From the NCBI RefSeq assembly GCF_040451425.1, contig NZ_CP144374.1:1280501-1344500 (forward strand): a DNA stretch of 64,000 bases, in the 5' to 3' direction. The notes below the pieces were generated by a model that saw only the letters and a list, made by a program, of their open reading frames with translations, had not been told where the DNA came from and ran no database searches. Origin of the DNA: Thermodesulfovibrio sp. 3462-1 (GTDB lineage Bacteria > Nitrospirota > Thermodesulfovibrionia > Thermodesulfovibrionales > Thermodesulfovibrionaceae). Shown piece by piece: positions 53,883 through 62,303 of this stretch (positions are counted from its first letter, which is position 1; each line of letters starts with the position of its first letter). The position numbers were made by a program, and so were the translations under genes.

Positions 53883-54667
53883 CTGAGTAGATTTTCTGCA
53901 TTAAGATGGAAAATTTTCTCTAAAAATTCTTGCTCAAGACCGAGTTTTTTTAGATTTTCAATTTCTTTACCCTGGTCAGCCCAAGGAGAATCGGTTCCAA
54001 AAAGCACATAATCTGATGGATGCTTAAGTATCAATTCCTTAATTTTTTCATCAGGCATCCATCCAAAAGAAAAAGAAATTTCCATATATATTGGCTTTCC
54101 AATCATCAACTTTTCCACTTCATCCCATTGTTTCCATGCTCCAAGATGGGTTGCTATAAATTTTAAACCTGGAAATTTATTTATTACATTCATTATTCTC
54201 TGAGGGCAGGCAATGTCCCACTCAGGAAAGGCTATATCATAACCGCAGTGCATCACAACAACCAGATCATTTTCTATCAATGCTTCATAAATGGGATAAA
54301 CCCGCTCATCATCAATTGCAAAGTTTTGATAAAAGGGATGCATTTTTATTCCACAGAATCCCTCTTTTTTTATCAACTTTATATGCGATTTAATTTCTTT
54401 GTCCTCAGGATGAACTGATGGCAGAGGAATGATTCTTTCAGAGCGAATTTTATCACTCCATCTAAGAATTGAATTAAACTGTTCTGGCTTTGTGGCAATA
54501 TTACACAAGACAGATTTTGCTATATGATTTTTATCCATTGAACGAATAAGATCATCAAGGCTTCCATTAAGGCATGCTTTAACATTACTGTTTTGCTCAA
54601 GTTTTTTTATTGCCTTTTCAGCAATTTCCTCTGGAAAAGCATGGGTATGGAAATCAATAATCTGCAT
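53876..54667 (-). CDS. Amidohydrolase family (amidohydrolase_2) metal-dependent hydrolase
   Basis: This 263-residue TIM-barrel hydrolase has the metal-ligand series IDFHTHAFPEE at the N-terminus, GIKMHPFYQNF, VVMHCGYDI, FIATHLGAWKQWDE and the late Asp in LFGTDSPWADQG. This is the amidohydrolase_2 (ACMSD/decarboxylase-like) pattern, so it may be a hydrolase or a decarboxylase. The substrate cannot be predicted. It leads the operon with yihY and thiD, behind a promoter with -10 TAAAAT 7 bases from the ATG. Confidence 0.87.
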   Translation of the reverse strand: MQIIDFHTHAFPEEIAEKAIKKLEQNSNVKACLNGSLDDLIRSMDKNHIAKSVLCNIATKPEQFNSILRWSDKIRSERIIPLPSVHPEDKEIKSHIKLIKKEGFCGIKMHPFYQNFAIDDERVYPIYEALIENDLVVVMHCGYDIAFPEWDIACPQRIMNVINKFPGLKFIATHLGAWKQWDEVEKLMIGKPIYMEISFSFGWMPDEKIKELILKHPSDYVLFGTDSPWADQGKEIENLKKLGLEQEFLEKIFHLNAENLLRC

Positions 54668-54674
54668 GAGTTTT

Positions 54675-54705
54675 ATTTTATCCTTAAAAAATCTTAATTT
54701 GTCAA
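54675..54705 (-). promoter_or_regulatory. Promoter of amidohydrolase-yihY-thiD, predicted leaderless
   Basis: On the minus strand TTGACA (54700-54705) and TAAAAT (54675-54680) are 19 bases apart. The ATG at 54667 follows after 7 bases, without Shine-Dalgarno. Confidence 0.5.
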
Positions 54706-54767
54706 TAAGGTTTTCCTTTTAAACTCTTTTTTGTTATTATTAATTATCCTGATTTAAGAGGTGCTTT

Positions 54768-55970
54768 ATGGATATATCATCTTTAGTCCAAAAAAACAAC
54801 ACGAAAATAGTTTTTGTAATACTTGACGGAGTTGGAGGTCTTCCTATAAATGGGAAAACAGAGCTTGAGGCTGCAAACAAGCCAAATCTTGATGCTCTTG
54901 CAAGGGTTTCAGCTTGCGGGCTTCACATTCCTGTATATTATGGAATAACACCTGGAAGCGGACCCGGACATTTTGGAGTTTTTGGATATGATCCACTTCA
55001 GTATGAAATTGGTAGAGGTGTTCTTGAAGCGCTGGGACTTGGAATAGAACTAAAAAAAACTGATGTTGCATTAAGATGTAATTACGCTACTATTAAAAAT
55101 GGCATAATTGTTGACAGAAGAGCAGGAAGAATTCCTACTGAGAAAAATATAGAGCTCACTGAGAGATTATCAAATCAGATAAAAGAAATTGATGGAGTGG
55201 AAATTATTTTAAAGCCAGGGAAGGAACATAGATTTTGTCTTGTAATGCGTTTTCCAAAAGTTATTAATGAAAACAATGCAATGGTTACTGATACTGATCC
55301 TCAGAAAGAGAGAAAGCCACCAGCAGAGCCTTTAGCATTAAATGAAGAATCAAAAGAAGTTTCAGAGATAGCTAAAAAATTCATTAAAAAAGCAGAAGAA
55401 ATTTTAAAAAATGAAGAAAGAGCAAACTATGTGCTTTTAAGAGGTTTTTCTGCCCTGCCCCACATTCCTTCTTTTGAAGAAAAATACGCACTTAAAGCAT
55501 GCTCCATAGCAGTATATCCAATGTATCGGGGAATTACAAGACTTCTTGGTATGGAAACTTTGCCTGTTGAGGGTGACATCAAGGAAGAAGTAGAAATGCT
55601 CAAAAAAGTCTATAAGGATTATGATTTTATTTTTGTGCACATTAAAAAAACTGATTCATTCGGAGAAGATGGAAACTTTGAAGGTAAAATAAAGAAAATT
55701 GAAGAATTTGACAGCTTTCTTCCTGAAATCATTTCATTAAATCCTGATACAGTGGTTATTACAGGAGATCATAGTACTCCAAGTTTGCTTAAAGCCCACA
55801 GCTGGCATCCTGTTCCTTTACTGATAAAGTCTCCCTATGTTCTTGGCGGCACGGTTAATGCCTTTACAGAAAGAGAATGCCTGAAGGGTGAGCTTGGAAT
55901 AATTCCAGCCACAGCAATTATGCCAATGGTTTTAGCAAATACATTGAGATTGAGGAAGTTTGGAGCATGA
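54768..55970 (+). CDS. apgM: 2,3-bisphosphoglycerate-independent phosphoglycerate mutase, archaeal type
   Basis: This 400-residue enzyme interconverts 3- and 2-phosphoglycerate. It is of the archaeal aPGAM kind, with VFVILDGVGGLP, the phospho-serine region ITPGSGPGHFGVFGYDP, YEIGRGVLEALGLGIEL, RCNYATIKNGIIVDRRAGRIPTE, and metal sites HIKKTDSFGEDGNF and VVITGDHSTPSLLKAHSWHPVP. GAGGTG precedes the ATG. It overlaps the TatD fusion gene by 4 bases. Confidence 0.95.
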   Translation: MDISSLVQKNNTKIVFVILDGVGGLPINGKTELEAANKPNLDALARVSACGLHIPVYYGITPGSGPGHFGVFGYDPLQYEIGRGVLEALGLGIELKKTDVALRCNYATIKNGIIVDRRAGRIPTEKNIELTERLSNQIKEIDGVEIILKPGKEHRFCLVMRFPKVINENNAMVTDTDPQKERKPPAEPLALNEESKEVSEIAKKFIKKAEEILKNEERANYVLLRGFSALPHIPSFEEKYALKACSIAVYPMYRGITRLLGMETLPVEGDIKEEVEMLKKVYKDYDFIFVHIKKTDSFGEDGNFEGKIKKIEEFDSFLPEIISLNPDTVVITGDHSTPSLLKAHSWHPVPLLIKSPYVLGGTVNAFTERECLKGELGIIPATAIMPMVLANTLRLRKFGA

Positions 55971-57316
55971 TTGACAGCCACTGCCATCTTGAAATGTTTA
56001 AGGAAGAAATTCCTGATGTAATTCAGCGTGCCTATGATGCTGGTGTGAATACAATTATTACAATTGGCTCAGATATTGAAAGCCTTGATGAAGCTGTAAA
56101 AATTGCAGAGCAATATCCTATGGTTTATGCAACAGTGGGGATTCATCCTCATGATGCAAAGGATTTTAATGAGGAAGTCTTAAAAAAAATTTTTGAATTA
56201 AGCAGACGCCCAAAGGTTGTGGGTATTGGAGAAATAGGTCTTGACTACCACTATGAGCATTCTCCAAGAGATGTTCAAAGGTATGCTTTTATTCAGCAAC
56301 TTGAGCTTGCCCGTCAAATAGGCCTTCCAGTAGTAATTCACTCAAGAGAAGCCTTTGATGATACTGTAGCTATTTTAAAAGAGCAAAATGTCCACAAGGC
56401 AGTTATGCATTGTTTTAGTGGCAGTCTTTCTCAGGCAAAAAAAGCCATTGAAATGGGATTTTTTATATCAATTTCTGGAGTTGTTACTTTTAAAAATGCA
56501 AAAAAGATTAAAGAAGTTGCTCAGTTTATTCCAGATGATTACTTAATGATTGAAACAGACGCACCATATCTTGCTCCTGAACCAAAGAGAGGCAGAAGAA
56601 ATGAACCAGCTTTTTTAATTTATACAGCAAAAGCATTGGCAGAATTAAGAGCAGTAACAGTTGAAGATATTGACAGAATAACTACTGTAAATGTGAACAA
56701 ACTTTTTCGCATTGGAGAGCTTCCTAAAGGAGAGATTGCTTATAAAATCAGAAATACTCTTTATTTAAATGTGACAAACAGATGTACAAATATATGCCGA
56801 TTCTGCGTAAGATTTCACACTGACTATGTAAAAGGACACAATTTAAGGCTTGAAAGAGAACCATCAGCTCGGGAACTTATTGAAGCAATAGGAGATCCAA
56901 AGCAATATAAAGAAATTGTTTTTTGTGGTTATGGTGAGCCTTTTTTAAGACTTGATCTAATTAAGGAAGTTGCAAAATGGATAAAAGACAATGGAGGTAA
57001 AGTAAGAGTAAATACAAATGGACAGGGAAATCTTATTCATGGAAGAAAGATTTTACCTGAACTTGCAGGATTGATTGATTCAATTTCAATAAGTCTAAAT
57101 GCACAGGATAAAGAAACTTATAACAGGATTTGTAATCCTTCAAATCCTGATGCCTATGAAGCAGTTATAGAATTTATAAAAGATGCAAAAAAATATGTTC
57201 CAAATGTTCAGGTAACAGTTGTTGATCTTAAGGAAGTGGATATTAGAAAATGTGAAGAGATTGCAAATTCTATGGGTGTTAAGCTTAAAATAAGACATCT
57301 TGATCAGGTGGGCTGA
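55967..57316 (+). CDS. TatD-type deoxyribonuclease fused to a radical SAM domain
   Basis: The 449-residue protein joins two enzymes. Residues 1-255 are a TatD metal-dependent nuclease: IDSHCHLEMF with HxH at 5-7, GIHPHDAKDF, IGEIGLDYHYEHSP, VIHSREAFDDT, HCFSGSL, ETDAPYLAPEPKRGRRNEP. Residues about 262-449 are a radical SAM domain with CTNICRFC (CxxxCxxC near 272-279), VFCGYGEPFLRLDLIKEV, RVNTNGQGNLIHGRKI, SISISLNAQDKETYNRIC. This matches a known but uncharacterised TatD-linked radical SAM group. The radical substrate is unknown. It lies between apgM and a coiled-coil gene in one operon. Confidence 0.93.
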   Translation: MIDSHCHLEMFKEEIPDVIQRAYDAGVNTIITIGSDIESLDEAVKIAEQYPMVYATVGIHPHDAKDFNEEVLKKIFELSRRPKVVGIGEIGLDYHYEHSPRDVQRYAFIQQLELARQIGLPVVIHSREAFDDTVAILKEQNVHKAVMHCFSGSLSQAKKAIEMGFFISISGVVTFKNAKKIKEVAQFIPDDYLMIETDAPYLAPEPKRGRRNEPAFLIYTAKALAELRAVTVEDIDRITTVNVNKLFRIGELPKGEIAYKIRNTLYLNVTNRCTNICRFCVRFHTDYVKGHNLRLEREPSARELIEAIGDPKQYKEIVFCGYGEPFLRLDLIKEVAKWIKDNGGKVRVNTNGQGNLIHGRKILPELAGLIDSISISLNAQDKETYNRICNPSNPDAYEAVIEFIKDAKKYVPNVQVTVVDLKEVDIRKCEEIANSMGVKLKIRHLDQVG

Positions 57317-57319
57317 AAA

Positions 57320-57640
57320 TTGCTTGAAATAATTAAAAGAGATTTTTTACAGGGGCTTAAAACATTTAAGTTCTGGGCAGAGGTGCTTTCTCAGAGAGTA
57401 AAAATTGAGCTAAATGTTTTGAAACTCATTAGTGAAATAAATAAATTAAGCTTGAAAAGAGATTTATTCCTTAAATCTATTGGCAAAGAAATATATGAAT
57501 CATGGAATGAGAATTTAAATATTAAAGAAAGTGAAAACATATCAAGTCTAATAAGACAAATAAGAGAAATTGAAGCTCAGATAGAGGATAGAAAGAAAAA
57601 ATTAAGTGAACTTGAGGACCTCAGCAGGTGGAAATTCTGA
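57320..57640 (+). CDS. Small coiled-coil protein of unknown function
   Basis: The 106-residue protein is not recognised. It is almost entirely helical and charged, with heptad-like stretches (VLKLISEINKLSLKRDLFLKSIGKEIYESW, SSLIRQIREIEAQIEDRKKKLSELEDL). The start is TTG, 3 bases after the TatD fusion stop. It overlaps pilD by 13 bases. The tight operon placement supports a real gene. Confidence 0.7.
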   Translation: MLEIIKRDFLQGLKTFKFWAEVLSQRVKIELNVLKLISEINKLSLKRDLFLKSIGKEIYESWNENLNIKESENISSLIRQIREIEAQIEDRKKKLSELEDLSRWKF

Positions 57641-58368
57641 TATTGATTTTTGGGCTTGTGGTTGGCTCTTTTGTTAATGTATGTATTTATAGAATTCCAA
57701 GAAAAATATCATTGCTAAAACCTTCTTCTTACTGTCCTTCCTGTGGGAATTCAATCAAGCCGTGGCATAATATTCCTGTTTTTAGCTTTTTGTTTCTTAG
57801 AGGTAGATGCGCCTATTGTGGAGCAAAAATATCTTTAAGATATCCTTTTGTGGAATTATTAAATGGTATTTTTTATTTGTTAGCATATTTGAAATTTGGT
57901 TTAAATCCTTCTCTACCTTTTGTTTTGATTTTTATCTCAGCTCTGATAGTTATCTCATTTATTGACTTTGATTTTCAAATTATTCCAGATCAGATTTCAA
58001 TTCCTTTGATTTTTCTTGGACTTATTTTATCTTTTCTGCCCCATAATTCATTAAACCTCACTCAACACATTAAAGATTCCTTAATTGGCATAGGTGTTGG
58101 AGGAGGGAGTCTTTTAGTTGTTTCTTTAATAAGCAGAGGAGGGATGGGAGGAGGAGACATAAAGCTTAATAGTGCAGTGGGAGCCTTTCTTGGATGGAAG
58201 GCAGCATTGCTTACAATTTTTATAGGAAGTTTTATAGGTTCAATAGTTGGCATAATAATGTTAAAAAAAACAGGAAACCGAAAAATTCCCTTTGGACCAT
58301 TTCTTTCACTTGGTGCATTGACATGTCTGTTTTTAGGTGAAAAGATATTAAAGTGGTATTTTGGATAG
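57628..58368 (+). CDS. pilD: Prepilin leader peptidase/N-methyltransferase (A24A)
   Basis: This 246-residue membrane enzyme cuts and N-methylates type IV prepilins and pseudopilins. It has the N-terminal methyltransferase-type segment with GSFVNVCIYRIPR, two zinc CxxC pairs (Cys36/39 and Cys61/64), and the peptidase aspartates in IDFDFQIIPD and GGGDIKLNSAVGAFLGWK. It implies a type IV pilus or type II secretion system elsewhere, which matches the Pil-Chp-like chemosensory genes at 22-29 kb. The start is GTG inside the upstream gene. Confidence 0.95.
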   Translation: MEILILIFGLVVGSFVNVCIYRIPRKISLLKPSSYCPSCGNSIKPWHNIPVFSFLFLRGRCAYCGAKISLRYPFVELLNGIFYLLAYLKFGLNPSLPFVLIFISALIVISFIDFDFQIIPDQISIPLIFLGLILSFLPHNSLNLTQHIKDSLIGIGVGGGSLLVVSLISRGGMGGGDIKLNSAVGAFLGWKAALLTIFIGSFIGSIVGIIMLKKTGNRKIPFGPFLSLGALTCLFLGEKILKWYFG

Positions 58369-58371
58369 AGC

Positions 58372-60066
58372 TTATCTTATATAAGCTTCAGTTACATAAA
58401 ATCTGACCATTCTATGCGTGTTAAAATAATAGGCGTTTAAAGCTATTGCATTTTTCATTATCTTTATCCATATATGACGGTTTTCATAAAATAAAGGTAA
58501 AATTTCATTTGCGAGTTTGTAATATAAATCTTCAGCGTCTCTTTTTGGGTCAGAACTTTCTTCAAGAGTTCCAATAGCCCATCCAGTATAACCTTCAATC
58601 CAGCCTTCAATCCACCATCCATCAAGCACACTTAAGTTGGGAACGCCATTGTGGGATGCTTTCATTCCAGAAGTGCCTGATGCTTCATAGGGTTTCTGAG
58701 GAGTATTAAGCCATATATCAACTCCTGCAACAAGTTTCATTGCCATTGCCATATCATAATTTGGGAGATAGACTATTTTGAGCTTGTCTTTCAATCTCTC
58801 TTTTACTTCAAAAATTTTTTGTATAAGCTTTTTTCCACCTTCATCTTTTGGGTGTGCTTTTCCAGCATATATAATCTGAATTCTTCCTTCTCCAATAATT
58901 GCAAGGCGCTCGGGATCTGAAATTAACAAGTCAGCTCTTTTGTAAGGTGTTGCCCTTCTTGCAAATCCTATTGTAAAGGTATCGTAGTTTAAATTTGCAC
59001 CTGTGAGTCTATTTACATAGTCAATTAAATGTTTTTTTGCCTGCATATGGGCATCCCATAATTCTTCTTCAGGAATTCTCCATGCTCGCACAAATATTTC
59101 AGGTTCATTTGCCCATCCAGGAAGATATTTATTGTAAAGTTTTTTAAACGGCTCTGACACCCATGTATATGAATGAACACCATTTGTTATTGCATGTATC
59201 TCATAACCAGGAAACATTTTTTCTGAGACTTCTTCATGTTTTTTTGAAACACCATTTATAAACTCGCTAAGATTAAATCCAAGCAAAGTCATATTAAGCA
59301 TTCCATCTCCTGCAAGTTTTTTTAATAACCATAATGGAACTACTTCTCCCATTATTTTTTGAACCACTTCATATGGGAATCTGTCATGTCCTGCAGCAAC
59401 AGGAGTATGGGTTGTAAAGACACACAGGTCTTTTACTTTTTCAGTATCCCATACAAGCTCATCAGACCATACTTCTTCAATGGGTCTTTTAAATCTCTGA
59501 AGAAGTTCCAATGTTAAAAAGCTTGAATGTCCCTCATTCATATGATATTTTTTAATTTCAAAACCAAGCTCATCAAGAATCTTTATTCCTCCTATGCCAA
59601 GAATTATTTCTTGCTTAAGACGATACTGCAGATCTCCTCCATAAAGATAGTGTGTGAGAGTTCTTGATTGAGGGTCGTTTTCTGAGATATCTGTATCCAG
59701 AAAAAGCACTGGCACTTTTCCACCAGTTCCACTTTCTATAACATAAAGCCATGCAGTTATATAAACTGGTCTGTTTTCTATTGTCACTGTAACAATTACA
59801 TCAAGTTTAGTTAAATATTTTTCAATATCCCATGGATCAGGATGTTCAATCTGCCTTCCAAAGGGATCGAGTTCCTGTTTGAAATATCCCATTCTGTGAA
59901 TAAGAGTAATGCCTACCATAGGAATTCTTAAATCAGCAGCTGATTTTAAAGTATCTCCGGCTAAAATGCCAAGTCCGCCGCTATAAGTATGCATCTCTGG
60001 CCTTATTCCGATTTCCATTGAAAAATAAGCAATTCTTGGTTCTCTGGTAAATTCATCTATGACCAT
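58372..60066 (-). CDS. glgP: Alpha-glucan phosphorylase (short type)
   Basis: This 564-residue enzyme releases glucose-1-phosphate from glycogen or maltodextrin. It is the short alpha-glucan phosphorylase type: IAYFSMEIGIRPEMHTYSGGLGILAGDTLKSAADL, MNEGHSSFLTLEL, VFTTHTPVAAGHDRFP, AITNGVHSYTWVSEPF, FARRATPYKRADLL, and the PLP-lysine segment EASGTSGMKASHNGVPNLSVLDGWWIEG. It overlaps mqnD by 10 bases. It is convergent with pilD, and a small dyad (58369-58387) lies at the junction. Confidence 0.95.
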   Translation of the reverse strand: MVIDEFTREPRIAYFSMEIGIRPEMHTYSGGLGILAGDTLKSAADLRIPMVGITLIHRMGYFKQELDPFGRQIEHPDPWDIEKYLTKLDVIVTVTIENRPVYITAWLYVIESGTGGKVPVLFLDTDISENDPQSRTLTHYLYGGDLQYRLKQEIILGIGGIKILDELGFEIKKYHMNEGHSSFLTLELLQRFKRPIEEVWSDELVWDTEKVKDLCVFTTHTPVAAGHDRFPYEVVQKIMGEVVPLWLLKKLAGDGMLNMTLLGFNLSEFINGVSKKHEEVSEKMFPGYEIHAITNGVHSYTWVSEPFKKLYNKYLPGWANEPEIFVRAWRIPEEELWDAHMQAKKHLIDYVNRLTGANLNYDTFTIGFARRATPYKRADLLISDPERLAIIGEGRIQIIYAGKAHPKDEGGKKLIQKIFEVKERLKDKLKIVYLPNYDMAMAMKLVAGVDIWLNTPQKPYEASGTSGMKASHNGVPNLSVLDGWWIEGWIEGYTGWAIGTLEESSDPKRDAEDLYYKLANEILPLFYENRHIWIKIMKNAIALNAYYFNTHRMVRFYVTEAYIR

Positions 60067-60863
60067 ATTCCATCCTCGGGTATTTTTTTGATTAATTCAT
60101 TTATTGCCATTATACCTTTTTGTCCCATATCAAAACTAAATTCATTTACATATGTTTGAATATGCATTTTTATTACCTCTTCATTAAGTTCCTGAGAATA
60201 TTTTTTAGTAAATTTTACAGCTTCATCAAAATGACAGTAAGCGTAATGTAAGCTTTCTTTAATAATTCTGTTAACAGTTTCTTTTATACTCAATGATTTC
60301 TTGCAGACAATACAACCCAGAGGGATTGGCAAAGAACACTCCTTTATCCAGAACTCTCCGAGATCAGCAACTAAATGTAGTCCTTTCAAAGAGTATATAA
60401 ATCTTCCTTCATGAATTAAAACTCCTAAGTCTGCTTTTTGTTCAGTTACTTTATCAATGATTTCATAAAAAGGCATGAATTCCACCATATATTTCTTGTC
60501 AGTAAAATTTTTTTGCCAGTAAAACCACATAAGCAAAGAGGCAGTTGTAAACCTTCCTGGAAGAGCGAGTTTAATAGTGGAAAGATTTTTAAGTTTTTCA
60601 GGATTTTTTGTAATCACTACAGGACCCTGCTCTGATAAAGCTCCACCTGATGGAATAACTTCATAATCTTCTTTAAGATAATAAAAGGCATGGGATGAAA
60701 TCTTTGAAATATCAAGAGCTTTTTCAAGGCAGAGAGAATTTAAAGTTTCCACATCTTCAATAACAAAATCAAAATTAAGTCCCTGGGTGTTTACTTTTTT
60801 TTCAATTATTCCAAAAAATATGAAAGTATCATTTGGACAGGGCGATATCCCAAATTTTAACAT
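60057..60863 (-). CDS. mqnD: 1,4-dihydroxy-6-naphthoate synthase
   Basis: MqnD acts in the futalosine route to menaquinone. The 268-residue periplasmic-binding-fold protein shows FGISPCPNDTFIFFGII, ALDISKISSHAFYYL, VIPSGGALSEQGPVV, LALPGRFTTASLLMWFYW, ADLGVLIHEGRFIY, and the late PLGCIVCKKSL. It means menaquinone is made without the classical MenFDHCEB pathway, as in many anaerobes. A leaderless-type promoter (TAAAAT 60870-60875) precedes it; glgP follows with overlap. Confidence 0.94.
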   Translation of the reverse strand: MLKFGISPCPNDTFIFFGIIEKKVNTQGLNFDFVIEDVETLNSLCLEKALDISKISSHAFYYLKEDYEVIPSGGALSEQGPVVITKNPEKLKNLSTIKLALPGRFTTASLLMWFYWQKNFTDKKYMVEFMPFYEIIDKVTEQKADLGVLIHEGRFIYSLKGLHLVADLGEFWIKECSLPIPLGCIVCKKSLSIKETVNRIIKESLHYAYCHFDEAVKFTKKYSQELNEEVIKMHIQTYVNEFSFDMGQKGIMAINELIKKIPEDGIWS

Positions 60864-60869
60864 GAAATA

Positions 60870-60898
60870 ATTTTAACAGATATTGAAACAATTATGAA
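60870..60898 (-). promoter_or_regulatory. Promoter of mqnD-glgP, predicted leaderless
   Basis: On the minus strand TAAAAT (60870-60875) ends 6 bases before the ATG at 60863. A weak -35 TTCATA (60893-60898) has 17-base spacing. No Shine-Dalgarno. Confidence 0.4.
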
Positions 60899-60942
60899 AA
60901 CTATGCTAATTTAAAAAATTAATACTCATATAGGAGGGGAAT

Positions 60943-61251
60943 TTGGCAACCAAAAGATCAACGATTAAGAAAAGAAGCAAGTCAGTATTAAAAAGAATAA
61001 GACAGAATGAAAAAAGAAGATTAAGAAATCAGGCATGGAGGACAAGAATTAAAACCTCCATTAAAAAGGTTGAAGAAGCAATTGCGCAGAAAAATCAAGA
61101 AACAATTCAGACTTTACTGAAGGAAGCAATAAAAATTATCAACAAAGCTGCTTCAAAAGGCGTAATTCATAAAAATACAGCATCAAGAAAAATATCAAGA
61201 TTGATGAAAAAAATTAATAGTGCTTTAGTTTCTTTAGAATCTGCAAACTAA
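60943..61251 (+). CDS. rpsT: 30S ribosomal protein S20
   Basis: This 102-residue, very basic helical protein matches S20: ATKRSTIKKRSKSVLKRIRQNEKRRLRNQAWRTRIKT near the start and KAASKGVIHKNTASRKISRLMKKI. The start is TTG with a strong AGGAGGGG 3 bases earlier. Many S20 genes use UUG, which allows autoregulation in E. coli. It is slightly longer than the usual 85-90 residues. An intrinsic terminator follows. Confidence 0.96.
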   Translation: MATKRSTIKKRSKSVLKRIRQNEKRRLRNQAWRTRIKTSIKKVEEAIAQKNQETIQTLLKEAIKIINKAASKGVIHKNTASRKISRLMKKINSALVSLESAN

Positions 61252-61257
61252 TTAAAT

Positions 61258-61288
61258 TTCCCCAAAAAGTTTCCGACTTTTTGGGGAA
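61258..61288 (+). terminator. Intrinsic terminator after rpsT
   Basis: TTCCCCAAAAAGT and ACTTTTTGGGGAA form a perfect 13-bp stem around TTCCG, just after the rpsT stop. A T-run (61294-61299) follows a few bases later. Confidence 0.85.
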
Positions 61289-61508
61289 TCACTTTTTTGT
61301 CTACAGCCTCTGTTTAATTTAGATATTCCTCAGGGATATTCCTTACTACCACCTGTAAGAAATCTCTCTGGAATAACACAGAAAGCATCACTTTATCTTT
61401 TTTGATTTTGTCATCCCATAACTTTTTTTATTTCAACAGAAAAATCGAAAACTCCAAAAATTTCTGTTTAATTGTGTTAAAATTTTTTATTAAACTTTTG
61501 TTGGAGGA

Positions 61509-62294
61509 ATGATGCTGATTATCGGAGAAAGATTAACTATTATATCAAAAAGAGTTCGTGAAGCAATTTTAAAGAGAGACAAACTACCCATTCAGCAGAT
61601 TGCCATTGAGCAGTGGAAGGCTGGAGCTCACATGATAGAGGCAAACATTGGTCCTGCTGAGGACGATGGAGAGGCTCTTATGGAGTGGATGGTTACAACT
61701 ATTCAGGAAGCAGTGCCGCTTCCTGTATCTCTTGATACAACAAATCCAGAGGCAATGGAGGCAGGATTAAGAATTCACAACAATAAATGGGGAAAGCCTT
61801 TAATAAATTCAGCATCCCTTGATCCTGAGAGATTCATAATGTTTGAACTTGCAGCAAAATACAATGCTCCCATAATTGCCCTTACTGTTGGCAAGGGTGG
61901 ACTTCCAAGAGATGCTGAAGAAAGGGTTGAAATAGCTGTTCAGCTTATGGAAAAGGCAGCGGAATACGAGATTCCTTTAGAAGATATATATCTTGACCCA
62001 CTGGTTCTACAGATATCAACATCTCAAAATCAGGCAAAGGAAGTACTCCGTGCTATAAAGCTTTTTCAGGAGCTCAATGACCCTCCTATGAAGACAATTG
62101 TAGGACTTAGTAATCTTTCAAATGGATGTCCCAGAGAGGTAAGACCTATTCTAAACAGATATTTTTTAGCCCTTCTTATGTATGAAGGTCTTTCCGCTGC
62201 AATTGTAAATCCATCTGAAGTTATTGATGCGATAAAAACAGTGGATGTCATAATGGGCAAAACCCTTTATGCCCATTCTTATCTTGAAATTTAG
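61509..62294 (+). CDS. acsE: Methyltetrahydrofolate:corrinoid/iron-sulfur protein methyltransferase
   Basis: AcsE moves the methyl group between methyl-tetrahydrofolate and the cobalt of the corrinoid iron-sulfur protein (Wood-Ljungdahl pathway). The 261-residue TIM barrel shows LIIGERLTIISKRVREAI, GAHMIEANIGPAEDDGEALMEWM, PVSLDTTNPEAMEAGL, LINSASLDPERF, IYLDPLVLQISTSQNQA and IVGLSNLSNGCPREVRPILNRYFL. Two ATGs are adjacent; GGAGG precedes. It heads acsE-acsD-acsC. Confidence 0.96.
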   Translation: MMLIIGERLTIISKRVREAILKRDKLPIQQIAIEQWKAGAHMIEANIGPAEDDGEALMEWMVTTIQEAVPLPVSLDTTNPEAMEAGLRIHNNKWGKPLINSASLDPERFIMFELAAKYNAPIIALTVGKGGLPRDAEERVEIAVQLMEKAAEYEIPLEDIYLDPLVLQISTSQNQAKEVLRAIKLFQELNDPPMKTIVGLSNLSNGCPREVRPILNRYFLALLMYEGLSAAIVNPSEVIDAIKTVDVIMGKTLYAHSYLEI

Positions 62295-62303
62295 AGGTGT
62301 TAA

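Noticed and set aside
58369-58387. AGCTTAT/ATAAGCT dyad between pilD and glgP as a bidirectional terminator
   Set aside because: The stem is weak and AT-rich with no T-run on either side.
61318-61430. Short minus-strand frame with gene-like wording (DFLQVVVRNIPEEYL) downstream of rpsT
   Set aside because: About 33 codons with no start codon in good context and no Shine-Dalgarno. It could be a relic but cannot be supported.
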